This document shows, one piece after another, positions 34,313 through 46,932 of a DNA stretch of 64,000 nt. The first letter of the stretch is position 1; every line of letters starts with the position of its first letter. Origin of the DNA: Chlorops oryzae (Eukaryota > Arthropoda > Insecta > Diptera > Chloropidae); assembly GCA_020466095.1 (NCBI GenBank), contig CM035809.1, forward strand, positions 8,156,723-8,220,722, in the 5' to 3' direction. Made by a program: the position numbers and the translations under genes. The notes beneath the pieces are model-generated. The model was not told the DNA's origin. It saw only the letters and a list, made by a program, of their open reading frames with translations, and ran no database searches.

Positions 34313-36719
34313 AGTCGGTATCGAGCAGGCATGAACTGTCAAACTTCATATAAAAAAGGTTGAGATATATGCTTTCCCATGAAGAGTTTTCGCTCTCACT
34401 AAGCGAACCCATGAACAAGACGAGCTAAATCGTCTACTACTAAATCCTACTTTTGGAGTAATGCTTAGACTGGGACTGGTCCGCAAAAGGGTTCACCGTA
34501 AGTCACGTTTTTTGGGTCAATTGTCGTAATTTTGTCTCGTTTCAGGATAGTCAATTTAGGAAAATAAAAACGCAATTTCTTATATATATTCTAAGTTGAT
34601 GAAAGTATAATTTACAGACTACTCTTAAACCACCCCGTTCATATGTTTGCACGAGAACCGGGACCTGATTTCAATACATTTTTTACTCCGCATTCGCTTC
34701 GGATTTCAGTATTTTACTCCGCATTTCTCTTGAGCCAGAATAGGGTATATCGTACCTTCTCACAAAAATCCATTGCATGCTTCGAGGCTTAAATTTGTTA
34801 ATTTTTTTTTTGATCCACGGCTTCACCTTTTTGAAGAATAATACTTCTCCGCAGTGATGCTCTTTTTCCCCCACCCTTTATTTTAAGAGGACCCCGGTTG
34901 CGGAAAGAAGCTCCTCAATACCCATAGACAAGCGTGTTGTGTCCTGGTTTTAACCAATTTTAAGTTCAAAGGGGCCTCAGAGAAAGAAAACCCTCCGACC
35001 CCCTAATATCTCTTGACGGTCCTGGTTGCAATTATCGATAAGACTTAGTTCTTGGCACGCCTCTTATCGATATTTTTCCAAATGTTCTTAATGCAATAAT
35101 GCTCCTGATTAGGTAGCCTTTAAAAGGCTTAAATACCAAAATTCTCTTATGTACCAATCGTGCCAAATATTTGACCTATTTTAAAGAAAAAGAAAATTTT
35201 TTTAGAATTTACTTATTTTTTATGCTGAAATATTCGCAAGTTAACTTTGATTGACATGAGTTTTCCCATAGCATTTCTGGTCTTTTAAGTCTCTTTGATT
35301 CCTTGAAAAGGCCGAACTCTTTCAAACATAATTTATTTGAATTCCCAACATTCATAGACATTTTTTTCAATGAAAAAGGTAAAAAGGGCTCATACGGCGC
35401 TACGTGCTTACAGAATTCCTTGAATGACTTTGATCTACAACTATTTAACCCTTTTAACTGAAAAATTCACATTTAAAGCAATCATTGGAACGTGAAGTTT
35501 GTGTATCTAATTTGATAACAAATTAAGTTTAGAACATTAACCCTTCTGTGGCTAATGGGGCAAATCGTTTATAAAATTTTTAGTTAAAAAATTTTACTAC
35601 GATAATTGTCCTTGAATTTAAGCAGCTCGCAAATAGGAAGGCTCAATTCAAAGGATCTCTTGTTGTTCATTTTCGTGGATGCTTAGATTTGTTCAAAATT
35701 TCTTATAGTACAAATTGTCGAATCTTTTCACTAGAAATCGAACACAATCTAAATCTAAATCCAGGGAAAATCAAAATGGAACTTAATATTCTAGAGTAAA
35801 AAGGCAATTTAATGATTCATAGAAATGAAGCACAGGCGTATGCAGTATGAGAAATTCCCAGCAAACCATATAATAGTAAGTCAGAAAAGAAAATTTTCTG
35901 GTTCCCCTTTTGGAATGTTCACGCTTATGAAGAGTGCATAAAACAATCTTTAACGATCCCAAAACCCTCAGAAAAGAGGAGGGTTTCCTTCGAAAATGGT
36001 CTGAAATCTGAAAGAGCTCCTAATTTCTTTCAGAAAAGATGATTTTCTGATAGATTTTTTGGACTCTTAAAGAGCTTCCTTTGAAGAGTATTTTAAGTTT
36101 TTGGTTTGGTTTTTCAAAAATTACTATTCATACTCTCTTTACACTCCTAAAGTAGCATCCATATACACTAGCAATTTTTTGAAAATCTCACTGTTGTTCC
36201 ATCCAATTAGAATGAAACTTTTTTTCAATTAAAGCGACTACTTAGAGGTATTTAAAAAAAAATTTAGACTGGCGTCAAACTGGGAAAACACTGAAAAAAA
36301 AATTAACATTTTATTTTTAGTTTAGTGAAAAAATTTTCTCAGTGTAAAAATTGAAAAATTTTTTTTAGATTTCGTGTTATATTAGCAATTGGGTAACCTT
36401 TTTTCATCTTCCTATCTTAATTAGTTTTTGAGATATAAAATTTAAAAAAAAAGTCTTAAAGGATTTTCAAGGATAACTGAAGGACTTTTCGAAATAGAAG
36501 ACTAAAAAGTCGTCCCTACATTGTTCTTATCGAAAAATCCTCAAAACTTCAAAATTCCTTTCAGGGTGCCGCAGTCCGCCAGAGCCTTTGATTCTTTTAA
36601 GAGTTTTCTGGGTTAAGAGCATATATAAAGTTGTTAGTATTTTCTTCTAATTTTGGGTAAACATTTTTACATTTTCCAGTACCAAAACGGTATCAAGGAG
36701 CGCTCTGATGCACTTAGCG
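34313..36719. other. Intergenic, no gene seen
   Basis: AT-rich, with no frame or terminal-repeat structure I can support. Confidence 0.35.
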
Positions 36720-36830
36720 CAATTTAATTCTCAGCCATACTTTTTGAGATCAATTTAAAACCGACCCGCAGCCAATTTTCCGAAACCAAATAGAAGGATC
36801 TTCCAGATTTATAAAGTACTTTCAAGAACC
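36720..36830 (-). repeat. Dispersed repeat related to 38210-38320
   Basis: AATTTAATTCTCAGCCATAC, TTTTTGAGATCAATTTAAAA, CCGACCCGCAGCCAATTTTC and the following AAGGATCTTCCAGATTTATA parallel CTTAATTCTCGGCCACACTG, ATCGAGATCAATTAACAACC and AAGGATTTTCTACATTTATG at 38210-38320. A minus-strand relative sits near 6230-6350. The coding frame on the minus strand (36724-36963) is unsupported. Confidence 0.55.
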
Positions 36831-36940
36831 GAGGTGAAAACTTTGGGTGCATTTGAGGACCACAAAAATGCGTCACAATGCTATCTTTTGAATTAGTAAT
36901 GTATGGGTTAATATTTTCAACACTGTGCCATCGGTTTTTT

Positions 36941-36962
36941 TTCTCTCTCTCTCTCTCTCTCA
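36941..36962. repeat. (CT)n microsatellite
   Basis: A pure CT run of about 20 bases. Confidence 0.85.
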
Positions 36963-37897
36963 AGTAAAAACTTAAATGAACCCTTTTTAAAGTTTACCCC
37001 GATTTCATTATGCACACCTCTTGGCAGCTGAATAGTGTGGGAACGCGGCGAAGGGCGACAGCGAGAAGAAAACCATCTGTTGTTGTATTCGATTTTTCTG
37101 GGTTCCTTGAGTTAATTTTCATTAAAACTTTTTTGCAAACGATTTTCTCATTGGCTTTCCACCGCGGCCGTGAAGCAATTTTGTTCCATCGTAATTTATA
37201 AATTATTAATTAACAATATTAATGCGTAATATTAATTGGGATCGAATCCCATTAAAAAGTTACGAAATTGGAAAGTAAAATCAAAATCAATCAAAATTTT
37301 TGAAGGTTCTTCTCTTTTCTATTTATAAATGGAAAATATTAAAAAAAAAAAAACAGAGTCGCTCAGAGCAGCAAGACGAAGCTTTTCGATGGGAAATGTT
37401 AAAGATATGTGAAAAGCCTTTCGAGACTTCTCATTAGAGCTCCGTTTCCTAAGTCTATAAGTTTTAATACACTCACTTCCGTATGCTCTGAGGAAAACAA
37501 GAGCGGAATTAATTACAAAAGAGAACTAAGTAATTGAAAAGGGTGATAGGAAAGCCTATAATACGAATCAAACTGGCATTTTTGCGTTGAATCTGGATAA
37601 AAAATTTAGAGCATATTTACAGGGTAACTGATTTCGGGTAAAAAATTTCAACTTTGCAGTGCCTGAATAGTGTCAACGGGTGCTCGGATATAGTTGAAGC
37701 AAAGAAGTGCTTGGTTTAGTTTTTTCTTAATTTTAACCGAAAATTGTCTATAAAGTCGATACCGGTTTGAGAGCTACAGGCCGGAAATGGTTATAACTCT
37801 TAAATTTTTGAGATTTTTTTCTTTTTGTACCTACCAGAGAGATTTTTTCACATCGGTTATTGCTACAGTTTTCTTCTTTCCGTCTAAGGGGTTCTCT
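36963..37897. other. Intergenic, no gene seen
   Basis: No recognisable coding or repeat features. Confidence 0.35.
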
Positions 37898-38118
37898 CCA
37901 GCTCTGTCAGAAATGAAACTGAATTGAAAAAATTCATATAAAAAACATTTTAGAAAATTTCTGATTCATTTCTGAAGTGTTTTATTATAGGTCTGTTCTC
38001 GTACTGCACGAAACTGCCCAACTTTCATACATTTTTAAGAAAATCGGGCAGTTTTGGGCAGTTTCGTGCTTAACGGGAACAGCCCTCATATGAAGTTTTT
38101 CATTTCTGACAGAGCTGG
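37898..38118. mobile_element. Nested pair of small MITEs
   Basis: The outer inverted repeat is CCAGCTCTGTCAGAAATGAA at 37898 and its inverse ending at 38118. Inside lies a second inverted repeat, about 37988-38086: AGGTCTGTTCTCGT...GCACGAAACTGCCC against GGGCAGTTTCGTGC...ACGGGAACAGCCCT, with TA just outside each end. The inner unit looks like a later TA-targeting MITE. No clean duplication for the outer one. Confidence 0.65.
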
Positions 38119-39762
38119 ATTAGAGACTCTCTCCAGGCTTTAACTTTCTTATCGAAAGGAAAAAGAAAAAATAAATAAATTAAGAGATATAGCTATAATA
38201 AAGTACACAACTTAATTCTCGGCCACACTGATCGAGATCAATTAACAACCGAACTGTAGCCAATCTAGCAAAACCGAGTAGTCATAAGGATTTTCTACAT
38301 TTATGAGGTACTTTTTGGACACTGCAGTCAAAAATTTGTTTTCATTTTCTATATTGAACCGTGAAATACAATTTGAAAGTAACCGATTAATATGCCATGC
38401 GACGACCCTTTCATATTGCCACAAAACCTAATGTTGGGTAGATCCATATGCCCTCCAATGGGAGAACCACCGACGCTTGTTTGAAACACGATTGCCAATG
38501 ACATAAAAAATGTATTTAAAATAATAATAATCGTATTAACATTTTGGAGTTATCACCTTTTAAAAGGTCTATGAATTGTAATTTTAAGTATCAGGAGACT
38601 TTATGACCTCAGCAGAATGAAATTATCCTTACAAATTTCTTGCATTCTTTACGAACTGAAGAAACCAAGGAATTGAAAGGTGAGAATTTTTGAATTTTAT
38701 TCGTATCTGGAAAGTTTTATCGAACCTCTAGCAAAAAAAAAAAGAGATACAAAGGAGTACTCTCTTTTTAAATACTTCAAATGATTGGAAAAAGAACTGA
38801 ATATCCCAGCCACAAATAAGGATTTATTCCAAAAATAGCATCAAAATGCACCAAAAATTCAGCAGCTTAAACAACAAAAATGGATAGAACATTTATTCAT
38901 ATTATTCTTAAGAAGCCACATCAATAATTTTTGTCATGGCATTTCGTCAAAAAACTTTGTGATAAAGCGAAAAGCCATATACCGCCATCGACAGTGAGTA
39001 AAATGATTACTGGCAACATCGAATTCGGAAATTGTTTTCGCCTGTTCACAACTGTTCCCACTACATACTTACATATATTTTATTGGCATCCATAACGATG
39101 TTGACCGTTGACAATTTTCATAGAATTTTCATGATTTTTGTAACCGCATTCCCCATTTTCATGTCACAATATTTCCACATTATCAACGAAAAAAATGCAT
39201 AAATTCCGTTGAAATGACAATTCATCCGTTTCATGCGAAAAAATCGAAACGCTCGACCACACGTTGAAGGACATTTTTTACAGCTTTGAGTCCTAGCTTA
39301 AATTGCACCATGAGGTTTCACTTAAATAGTTTACTGGGAAAAAAAATATTCAAGTTTGCCAAATTATCTCAATCAAGGGAATATGAACAGAAATTTTCCG
39401 GAAATATGAAATTAATCTTCAAGGGTTCTTGACTCACATCGAATAGGAAAAATCATTTAATTGAAGAGCTCTCTACATTTCGCAGGAAATCCAAGCGGAA
39501 ATTATTTCTGTTATTTCTTCAACGAAAAAATGTTGCGTTATTGTATTTTTCAACGCAATACTGGCAATAAGCTCTTTAAAGTCAACAATTTGAAATATTC
39601 TTTAAATACTTTAACACAGTTTTTACGTTATATTTTCAGTGGCTTCCATTCTTCAAAATTAAAATTACAACTTAAAAATTATTAATTTCAAAAATGTTCC
39701 TTTTCACTTGCCTCTTCTATTGAAATTCCTCTCTTAAGCTATAGCTTCAGTTCGATTAGAAG
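38119..39762. other. Intergenic, mostly featureless
   Basis: Contains the dispersed repeat at 38210-38320 described for 36720. Otherwise no gene or repeat structure recognised. Confidence 0.35.
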
Positions 39763-40251
39763 CAGGGACGTGAACCAGGTGGAATATTTGCCCGGTTCAG
39801 TTCGGCGGTTCGAACCGTGGTTGAGCTTTTGGATTGGTTCATCAAACCGGTTTTTCTACTTCTTTGAACCGGGGTTTCGGTTCATCGGTTCAGGAATTTC
39901 TCAAACTGAAAAAATTTGTTAGCACGTGTTCCCACTTCTAACGCAGTTTTTTTACCATTTAGGGTTAAAACTTGCACAATAAAAAATTTGCGGTGGTTAC
40001 CTTACTCATATTAGAGATGGTATTGATACTAATTTCATAAGAATATCGACTTAGATTTTTCTATTTTAGGAATATGGGAACGACCACTGTGCATGGTTGC
40101 AGGCAAAAATGAAACCTTGAACCTCTACAAAAAGGGTTCGATTTTCGGTTCGGTTCAAACATTTGGAAAAAACTTCGGTTCGGTTCATAAGCAGATAATT
40201 TCGGTTTTCCGGTTCAAAACGGATTCGGTTCAAAATCGGTTCATGTCCCTG
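39763..40251. mobile_element. CAGGGACGTGAACC-type MITE, 489 bp
   Basis: Left CAGGGACGTGAACCAGG and right inverse CAGGGACATGAACCG. The interior is rich in GGTTC/GAACC words in both orientations. Flanking 8-mers match poorly, so the target duplication is decayed or misjudged. A partial copy occurs at 49733-49832. Confidence 0.75.
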
Positions 40252-42295
40252 TGAAGAAGCTCTATATAAAAAAGACCTCAGAAATTTCGAAAAAAAAATG
40301 TCCAACAGAAAATTCTGATGGCTATCTCCAGTTCAGGTACAAAAAAGTATGCACTTCGTTTGATACCTTTTTTCTTTGAAAAGAGTTGATGGTTAGGTTC
40401 AGAAATAATTTTTTCACTTCATTTGGGGGGTCCCAAATGCACCTCTAAGGAGTTATGGAGCCTTAAAGTTTTTTGGCATTAAGTCCAGAAAATCAATTCT
40501 CCCGCGCCAATGGTTAATTGTAGAAAAAAATTTTTGATGTAGTTTGAAAGCCAATTGTATGTGATTTTAGGCAAAGTGAAATTGTTGGCAAAAATTTGAC
40601 CCATTGAGGGAAAAATAAACGGTCAAAATTAAGAGTTCTGAAAAAACGTTCAACTTTTTTACTTTGGAAGCCATTTTGGTATGAAAAGTGTCCAATTAAC
40701 ACTCAAATTTTTTATTTTGTTCAAAATGCTGGATCGATTTCCTTTAATTTGGTATCCCATATGTTTAATAAATTTTTGGAAAATAAGATGAGCAAATTAA
40801 ATATCTCCCTTACCACCCCTATTAAGGAATGTACTTCCCACCGGGACACCCTGTATAACAATTTAATATTCCGTATAAAAATGAAGAGAAGAAAATATTT
40901 TATCGAGGCTCCAAAAAACCAATCTACAATGGCAAAGAGATTCCAGAATCGAAAAAAATCATGCCCTTTCTTAGCTTCCACTTCCTCTTAAAGCCAAAAT
41001 CTGAGGTCCTTTCTTGTGGTTTATTGTCTGAGATTGATTTAACACCGAATCCAACCGATATTTTTAGCACAACAAAAATGCCACATTTTTATTGCGACTT
41101 CCTTTAATTATTCTTCATTATACCAAAACTTTTTGAGTTCTGAGAATACCTCTTATAAACATTTTTCCTTTCTGAAGTTGCTTATACAGTTTTTTGTTTG
41201 GAATGAGGGCTTCCAGAAGTTGGTTACGTCCATAAATTGAAAGCAACTCATTGACATCAATCAAAAAATCATTCATGCAAATAAGTTGCCATATGCTTTC
41301 CGTTACATATGAGACTGCCAGACCACAAAGACACAATAAATATTCCCTTGATATAAGCATCGTCAGAAATGCAGAATAAAATGAACAAGGAATGCTCATA
41401 TTGCACATATCCTTCCGGGCATATATATCCAGAGAATACTGTACTTAACACAAAAGTTTCAACGTCAAAGTTTAATTGAAAAAGCAAACTATTAAGTTTC
41501 CCTCTCATATACGAACTTTCATTTCACACACATTTTTGAATATGTTTCCCCAATGCCAGTCGAATTTATTTCGGAAGAAACTCGCTCGAAGTCAAATGAT
41601 TGATGTCTTCTATTCGTTATTCCTTATTTCGAATATCCCAAACCACAAAAGAGCTCTATTTGCTGTTAATGAAATTTATTAAAATAATTTGAATCGCAAT
41701 AATACAAAACTTTTTATCATCATCTCAAAAATGTTATTGTTTTGATGGAATGACGTCATGAGATTCCAAAATCAACTTGCCTACTTTTGTAAACTTTTGA
41801 GAAAAATTAGGAGCTTCACTGCCACATTCACCACTGAATATAAGTAAGAAATCCCTCAACCCAACAACGTTGATTTTGCATGATCAGAAAAATATAATAT
41901 TTGGATATTGTATTCCATTAATTCGTTACCCTCGACTTCATTCTCTTTAACATACTTGAAGGACAATCCCATAAAAGAATTAGCTTTATAGCTGCCTCCA
42001 ATTGCGCCCATTTAAAGGCAATAACTGATTGAAATTATTCGACTTTCATCAGTAATAATAACTAAATCTATATAATATTGTTAGCAATGATATTAGATTG
42101 ATGAAATTTCCCCAATTTCAGTAAGAAATCTAAAGATCTTTCTCCAGCCCTGGATATAATGGGAACAGTCAGCAAACACAACTGTTGTGCAACTGTTGAG
42201 TAAAATTCGGCTAAAAGGTATCCTACCAACGGAACTTGCACCCAATTAGAATCGTAATTTGAAAAAGTGCTTCAGCCCAGCGGCCAACAGTGGCT
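40252..42295. other. Intergenic, no gene supported
   Basis: GGGACACCCTGTATA at about 40843 resembles common transposon ends. Overlapping minus-strand frames at 41118-41508 encode hydrophobic stretches, but no family is recognisable. Confidence 0.35.
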
Positions 42296-42299
42296 ACCG

Positions 42300-42690
42300 C
42301 CTACAAAGTATACGAGACTGTAAGCGACCTGAACATTAATAGCTAAAAATTATACAATATTGTAGGCGAACTGCCTACTAATAGCTTACAAAGTATACGA
42401 GACTGTGAGCGAGCTGAATATTAATAGCTAAAAAGTATACAAGATTGAATAAGTATTGATTGTATAAAGTATAAGAATGCCTGCCAATAGCTTACAAAGT
42501 ATACGATATTTTAGGCGAACTGCCTGCCAATAATTTATTTTATAATTTTTTTTAAATTTATTAATTCAATCTACTGAAAATTCATCCTTACAGATTATAT
42601 AACTCTTAACCTAAATAAAAACTAAAAGCTTAATTTATATAACCACAGTTTACAGAGTATACAAGATTGTAGGCGAACTGCCTGCCAAAA
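42300..42690. repeat. Degenerate minisatellite of about 85-106 bp units
   Basis: The core TTACAAAGTATACGAGACTG recurs near 42300, 42386 and 42492, with a diverged copy near 42649 (TTACAGAGTATACAAGATTG). Each is followed by GTAGGCGAACTGCCTGCCAA-like sequence. A 110-base AT-rich segment separates the last copy. Confidence 0.75.
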
Positions 42691-42694
42691 GCTT

Positions 42695-43177
42695 CCCTGC
42701 AAGAAGTCTGTCGCCATATGGCCCCATGTCTATATTGACGTCAATATAGACAAGAGAATTAGTGACAACGTCAACAGTATTTATAGGCGGTGTCATTGGA
42801 GAAACTGTACTGTCAAAAGATATAGTTCATCTCCATTGACCATGTCAACAACGTGTCTCCTTGTAAAATGTGCCGCAAAATTGAACAAGTTAGACTCGTT
42901 AAAACTTAAATGCAAGCTATTTTTATTGAAAGCGGAAAGTATAAATATATATATTAATTACTGGTGACTAGCGAAAAAGTACTCCTTTTGTCTACATAAT
43001 AGTACCGACGTCACTAGTTCGTCAATAGTTTTTCGGTCTACTGTCGACATTCAATGACAACTCAGTGTTAAATGTCTATAGCGCAAAGCATTGCGGCGGG
43101 TATAGCTGGTCAGTAGTACTGTCGACGCGGTCATTAGTGAAAGAGTATAGATTCACTATTGACATTTCCTGCAGGGT
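42695..43177. mobile_element. CCCTGCAG-ended element, 483 bp
   Basis: Left end CCCTGCAAGAAGTCTGTC; inverted right end CCCTGCAGGAAATGTCAATA. The interior contains a palindrome TATATTGACGTCAATATA (42732-42749) and repeated GTCA/TGAC-rich words. Target duplication unclear, superfamily unassigned. Confidence 0.5.
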
Positions 43178-45180
43178 TAGTTTATATGGTGGTGGTAGGC
43201 GTTCGCTTTAACAAAACGGCCACACTCGAACAAAAGTATCCTAGGATGGTATATGAGGTCGTATGTATTACCGCCTACGGCCTACAAAATGTCTTACCAT
43301 TCATCGCTTCTGTAGGCAGCATTTTGACCGCTGAGAGAATTACTTAAAAATGTACCTATGTATGTCCGAAAATTCCAGTTGACAGTCATTCTCCAGATCA
43401 AAAAAAAAAATTTTTTTTAATGTTATTTCTTCTTTTTTGGAACAATTTAAACGGAGAAGTACTTCAAAATAAGAGGAAGCAATTGATAAGAAAAATTTTT
43501 GAATTTAAAAATTTCAACTCGTGTTCAATACGGAAATCCGTTGAAAATTTTAAATGTTTAAAAATGTTGCCCGATAGAATTTTTAAATTTTAAAGGGTAT
43601 ATTACTATAAGCATAGTGATTCCGCCCAAGAAGCCGATTTCAACTTTAGCTGTTTTACTATTTAGGTCAATGCAAAACATTTAATAAAAAAATCATATCT
43701 GAGACAATCATAAAGATAGAATGTTCATTCAAAAGCCCATATTTAGAAAATTACTCAGAAAATTTTAAAAAAAAATTTTTTCAGATAATTTTACTAAAAC
43801 CAATACATGCTCCCGTGGAAGGATATTTTTCCATGACAATTTTTTTGTTGTTCGAGGTATGTTACTTGCCTAATTAAAATTCTTAAAAATAGAGCTTTGT
43901 ACCAAGATTAAGTATGATAGGTTTCAATACGCTCAGGAGGGTGCAACATCCTTAAAATTCGCAAGTAAAAAAAATGTTGCATACTTATCGGGTATATCTG
44001 AGATTGATATGCATCAATATGATTTTTTCGTATAGTCATATCATGGGAATTTGTGTAACAGACAACAAAGAAGGATAAAAAATTGCTTATTTCTACAGAA
44101 AAATCTAACCACAGTCCAAATTTTCCCAAATTCCACTGAAAATTATATTCCAAATAAAAAGGATACTTTCGACTGTGGCCCCAGAAAGGAATTTCAAAGA
44201 TTTATTTACTTTCGATAGGCATTATCTCAAATTACTGTAGAAAGCATTTTTAAGGTTCTTGCTACGAAGTGTTCTTGAGATATCCTTGAAAAATATTTTA
44301 TTGGTTATTTTATTGATGAAACTAACCCTTTATTCCTTGAAACTTTTCTGCCTGCATTTCTTAAATGTTGCTGTAGAGAGCCCATATTTTAACATTTGAT
44401 GGTCACTTTAGTTCAGAAATATAAAATTTTTAATTAAAAATAGTGAACGAATCTAAAGGATCTCAAATTTTGATAACGTTCGATGACAGTTGGGTGCTGA
44501 AAGAACAAGAATTATGCTCAGAATGCCCATCAAAATCCTGCGATAGGATAAGGTCCTGAAAGACCTTATTGCGTAAAATTACTGATTAAAGCCAACATTT
44601 TAAAATTTTAAAAGGAAGTTCTCATAAAATCTTTTGTCCAAAAAACCGAACCCAAAGGGGATTTTTCTCGATTCCTAAAAACTTTCCCATTTGTCTCCAA
44701 TCTCGAACTCCATCCAACACATTGGTTTCTACAAATGCACTTGAGCACGTCTTATTGGTACTCGTGGAACGCTATCATTTCCATCTCTGAATCAAATCAC
44801 AACGAATCATCGACGTCCTATATAGTCCACTTTGTATTTAAGGAATATTTCTCGTAAGCTGCTTAATAAAAGTTATTAAACTTCAAACTAATAACTAGAA
44901 ATATATCAGAAAGATTTTTAACTACCTGCAATAATTTCCAACTTATTATTCCTTTGGCAAAAAACTTGATTTTCAAACTTTATTGCTTTAATTTTCCTGG
45001 AAAAATATTGAAATCCAGCTTCAAGTAAAAAAAAAACGAAGTTCCTTACAGCGTATCCAACGTTTTTCGCATCACAACGCATCGATAATGCAGAGCTTTC
45101 AATAAATTCCCTTCGCGAGAATTCTCAATCGATATGCGGAGAAATAATTTCTTAAAGTACGCTACGCTTCTATCAATTTC
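43178..45180. other. Intergenic, no gene seen
   Basis: AT-rich, with no supported features. Confidence 0.35.
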
Positions 45181-45189
45181 CCATTCGCT

Positions 45190-45200
45190 TCAGCTCTCTT

Positions 45201-45292
<92 letters not shown>
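45190..45292. repeat. (CT)n microsatellite, about 100 bp
   Basis: Nearly perfect CT dinucleotide repeat with a single TATCT interruption near 45220. Confidence 0.95.
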
Positions 45293-45295
<3 letters not shown>

Positions 45296-45746
45296 ACCAC
45301 TTAAGGCCAAAACAATGACAATTTATTTCCGACTTTTCCTTTAGCCTTATGGTGACGCTGATGACGGTGCAGCAAAAAATAAAGGAAAAAAGCGGAGAAG
45401 CAGGAGGAGAAATAAAATAAGAAAATGAAATATCACGCTATAGAAAATTTAGCATGCACAATAATGTTCGTGAAGGAATTCTTTCTCTCATGCAATAAGA
45501 TTTAGCAAGCGTAAGCGTTGTAAGGCAATGACTGTTCCGGAAAGAATCCAAGGAAGCGATGGAACATATGCGTGCAGCATTTGGCCTCTATCTTTTCGTT
45601 AAGGGGACAAAAAAAAAACAAAATGTCCGCGCACTTCAACATTTCTGACACAATTCATCATAAATTTCCGTTTCCGTCAAGAGCAAACGCGTATATCCGC
45701 TTGAAAGATTATCCAACGCAGCCACTGTGATTTGTTGAGAGTTTTG
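45293..45746. other. Spacer, no feature seen
   Basis: No coding or repeat structure recognised. Confidence 0.35.
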
Positions 45747-45876
45747 CTTTTTATACCCAGCGTAAGCGGGGTATATTAGTTTTGTGCAAATCTTGTAACA
45801 GGGAGAATTAAGCTCCGGAGATATAGAAAAATATATATAGAAATGATCAGGATCAAAAACTGAATCGATTTAGACA

Positions 45877-45948
45877 TGTCCGTCTGTCCGTCTGTCCGTC
45901 TGTCCGTCTGTCCGTCTGACCGTCTGTCCGTCTGTCCGTCCGTCCGTG
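45877..45948. repeat. (GTCY)n microsatellite
   Basis: Tandem GTCC/GTCT tetranucleotides, about 17 units, inside the mini-me-like element. Frames through it (repeated TDGQTDRR) are artefacts. Confidence 0.95.
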
Positions 45949-46189
45949 GTCGGATCTCCTCCGAAACGGCTGAAGCAATGAAGTCGAAATTTGGCACACA
46001 TGTTTATCGGGGTCCGAGTATGATCCTAAGTAAAAATGGGAGACATCCGCCCACTGCCACGCCCACAATAAAATGCTTGTAACATGCGAACCACTCAACA
46101 CATTCCATTGATATTTGGTATGCTGGTAAACTACAAAAAGGGACATATCCTGGCAAAAAATGGACGCCGCCCTCCTCGAGCCACGCCCA

Positions 46190-46850
46190 CAAATAAGCCC
46201 AAAAATAAGGGCTTATCGTAACTTGTGAAGTAAAAGGCGTAGAAGCTTCAAATTCGCAGCATAGGTTGACCAAGGCAAATGAAAGGTGTAGGAACAAAAA
46301 TTTATGTATCCCGCCCACTGCCACGCCCACAAATAGAGAATTTTCATAACTTCCGAAGTAAAAGGCGTAGAAGCTTCAAATTCGCAACATAGGTTCACCA
46401 AGGCGAATGAAAGGTGTAGGAAAAAATTTTTTGTGGCCCGCCCACTGCCACGCCCACAAATAAAGATTTTTCGTAACTTCCGAAGTAAAAGGCGTAGAAG
46501 CTTCAAACTCGCAACATAGGTTCACCAAGGCGAATGAAAGGTGTAGGAAAAAATCTTATGCGGCCCGCCCACTGCCACGCCCACAAATGAAGATTGTTCG
46601 TAACTTCCGAAGTAAAAGGCGTAGAAGCTTTGAATTCGCAACATAGGTTCACCAAGGCGAATGAAAGGTGTAGGAAAAAATTTTATATGGCCCGCCCACT
46701 TCCACGCCCACAAATGAATATTTTTCGTAACTTCCGAAGTAAAAGGCGTAGAAGCTTCAAATTCGCAACACAGGTTCACCAAGGCGAATGAAAGGTGTAG
46801 GGAAATAATTTATGTTGCCCTCCCACTGCCACGCCCACAAATAGAGAAGC
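46190..46850. repeat. 127-bp tandem array, about five units
   Basis: The word CCGCCCACTG starts at 46311, 46438, 46565 and 46692, with a variant at about 46819, so the spacing is exactly 127 bases. Each unit carries GCCACGCCCACAAAT, TAACTTCCGAAGTAAAAGGC, GTAGAAGCTTCAAATTCGCA and CAAGGCGAATGAAAGGTGTA. Two more diverged starts lie upstream at about 46048 and 46168. Equal spacing and few differences point to recent expansion. Confidence 0.93.
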
Positions 46851-46932
46851 AAAACATAGTGCGCTCATAATGTCGGGACGCTGGGTATTTCAAAGTCGGG
46901 CTTGACCGACTTTAGCTTTCTTACTTGTTTTT

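Larger units (their letters stand above)
45747..46932 (+). mobile_element. mini-me/DINE-like (Helentron-associated) element
   Basis: Starts TTTTATACCCAGCGTAAGCG, forming a TATACCC/GGGTATA hairpin. It continues with a leader like those of fly mini-me elements, then a (GTCY)n microsatellite, then the block GGATCTCCTCCGAAACGGCT, then an internal tandem array. The end carries ACGCTGGGTATT (inverse of the start), a hairpin AAAGTCGG/CCGACTTT at 46892-46913, and TAGCTTTCTTACTTGTTTTT. This order (subterminal inverted repeat, GTCY microsatellite, core, 3' hairpin) is known for dipteran mini-me/DINE-1-type non-autonomous rolling-circle elements. No coding capacity. Confidence 0.8.

Noticed and set aside
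41118..41508. Overlapping minus-strand hydrophobic frames that faintly suggest a chemoreceptor fragment
   Set aside because: No diagnostic motif, and the two pieces are in different frames. A profile search with insect Or/Gr families would decide.
45776..46782. Several 65-108-codon frames with repeated WAWQWAG-like motifs
   Set aside because: They read through the GTCY microsatellite and the 127-bp array of a non-coding element; the protein repeat only mirrors the DNA repeat.
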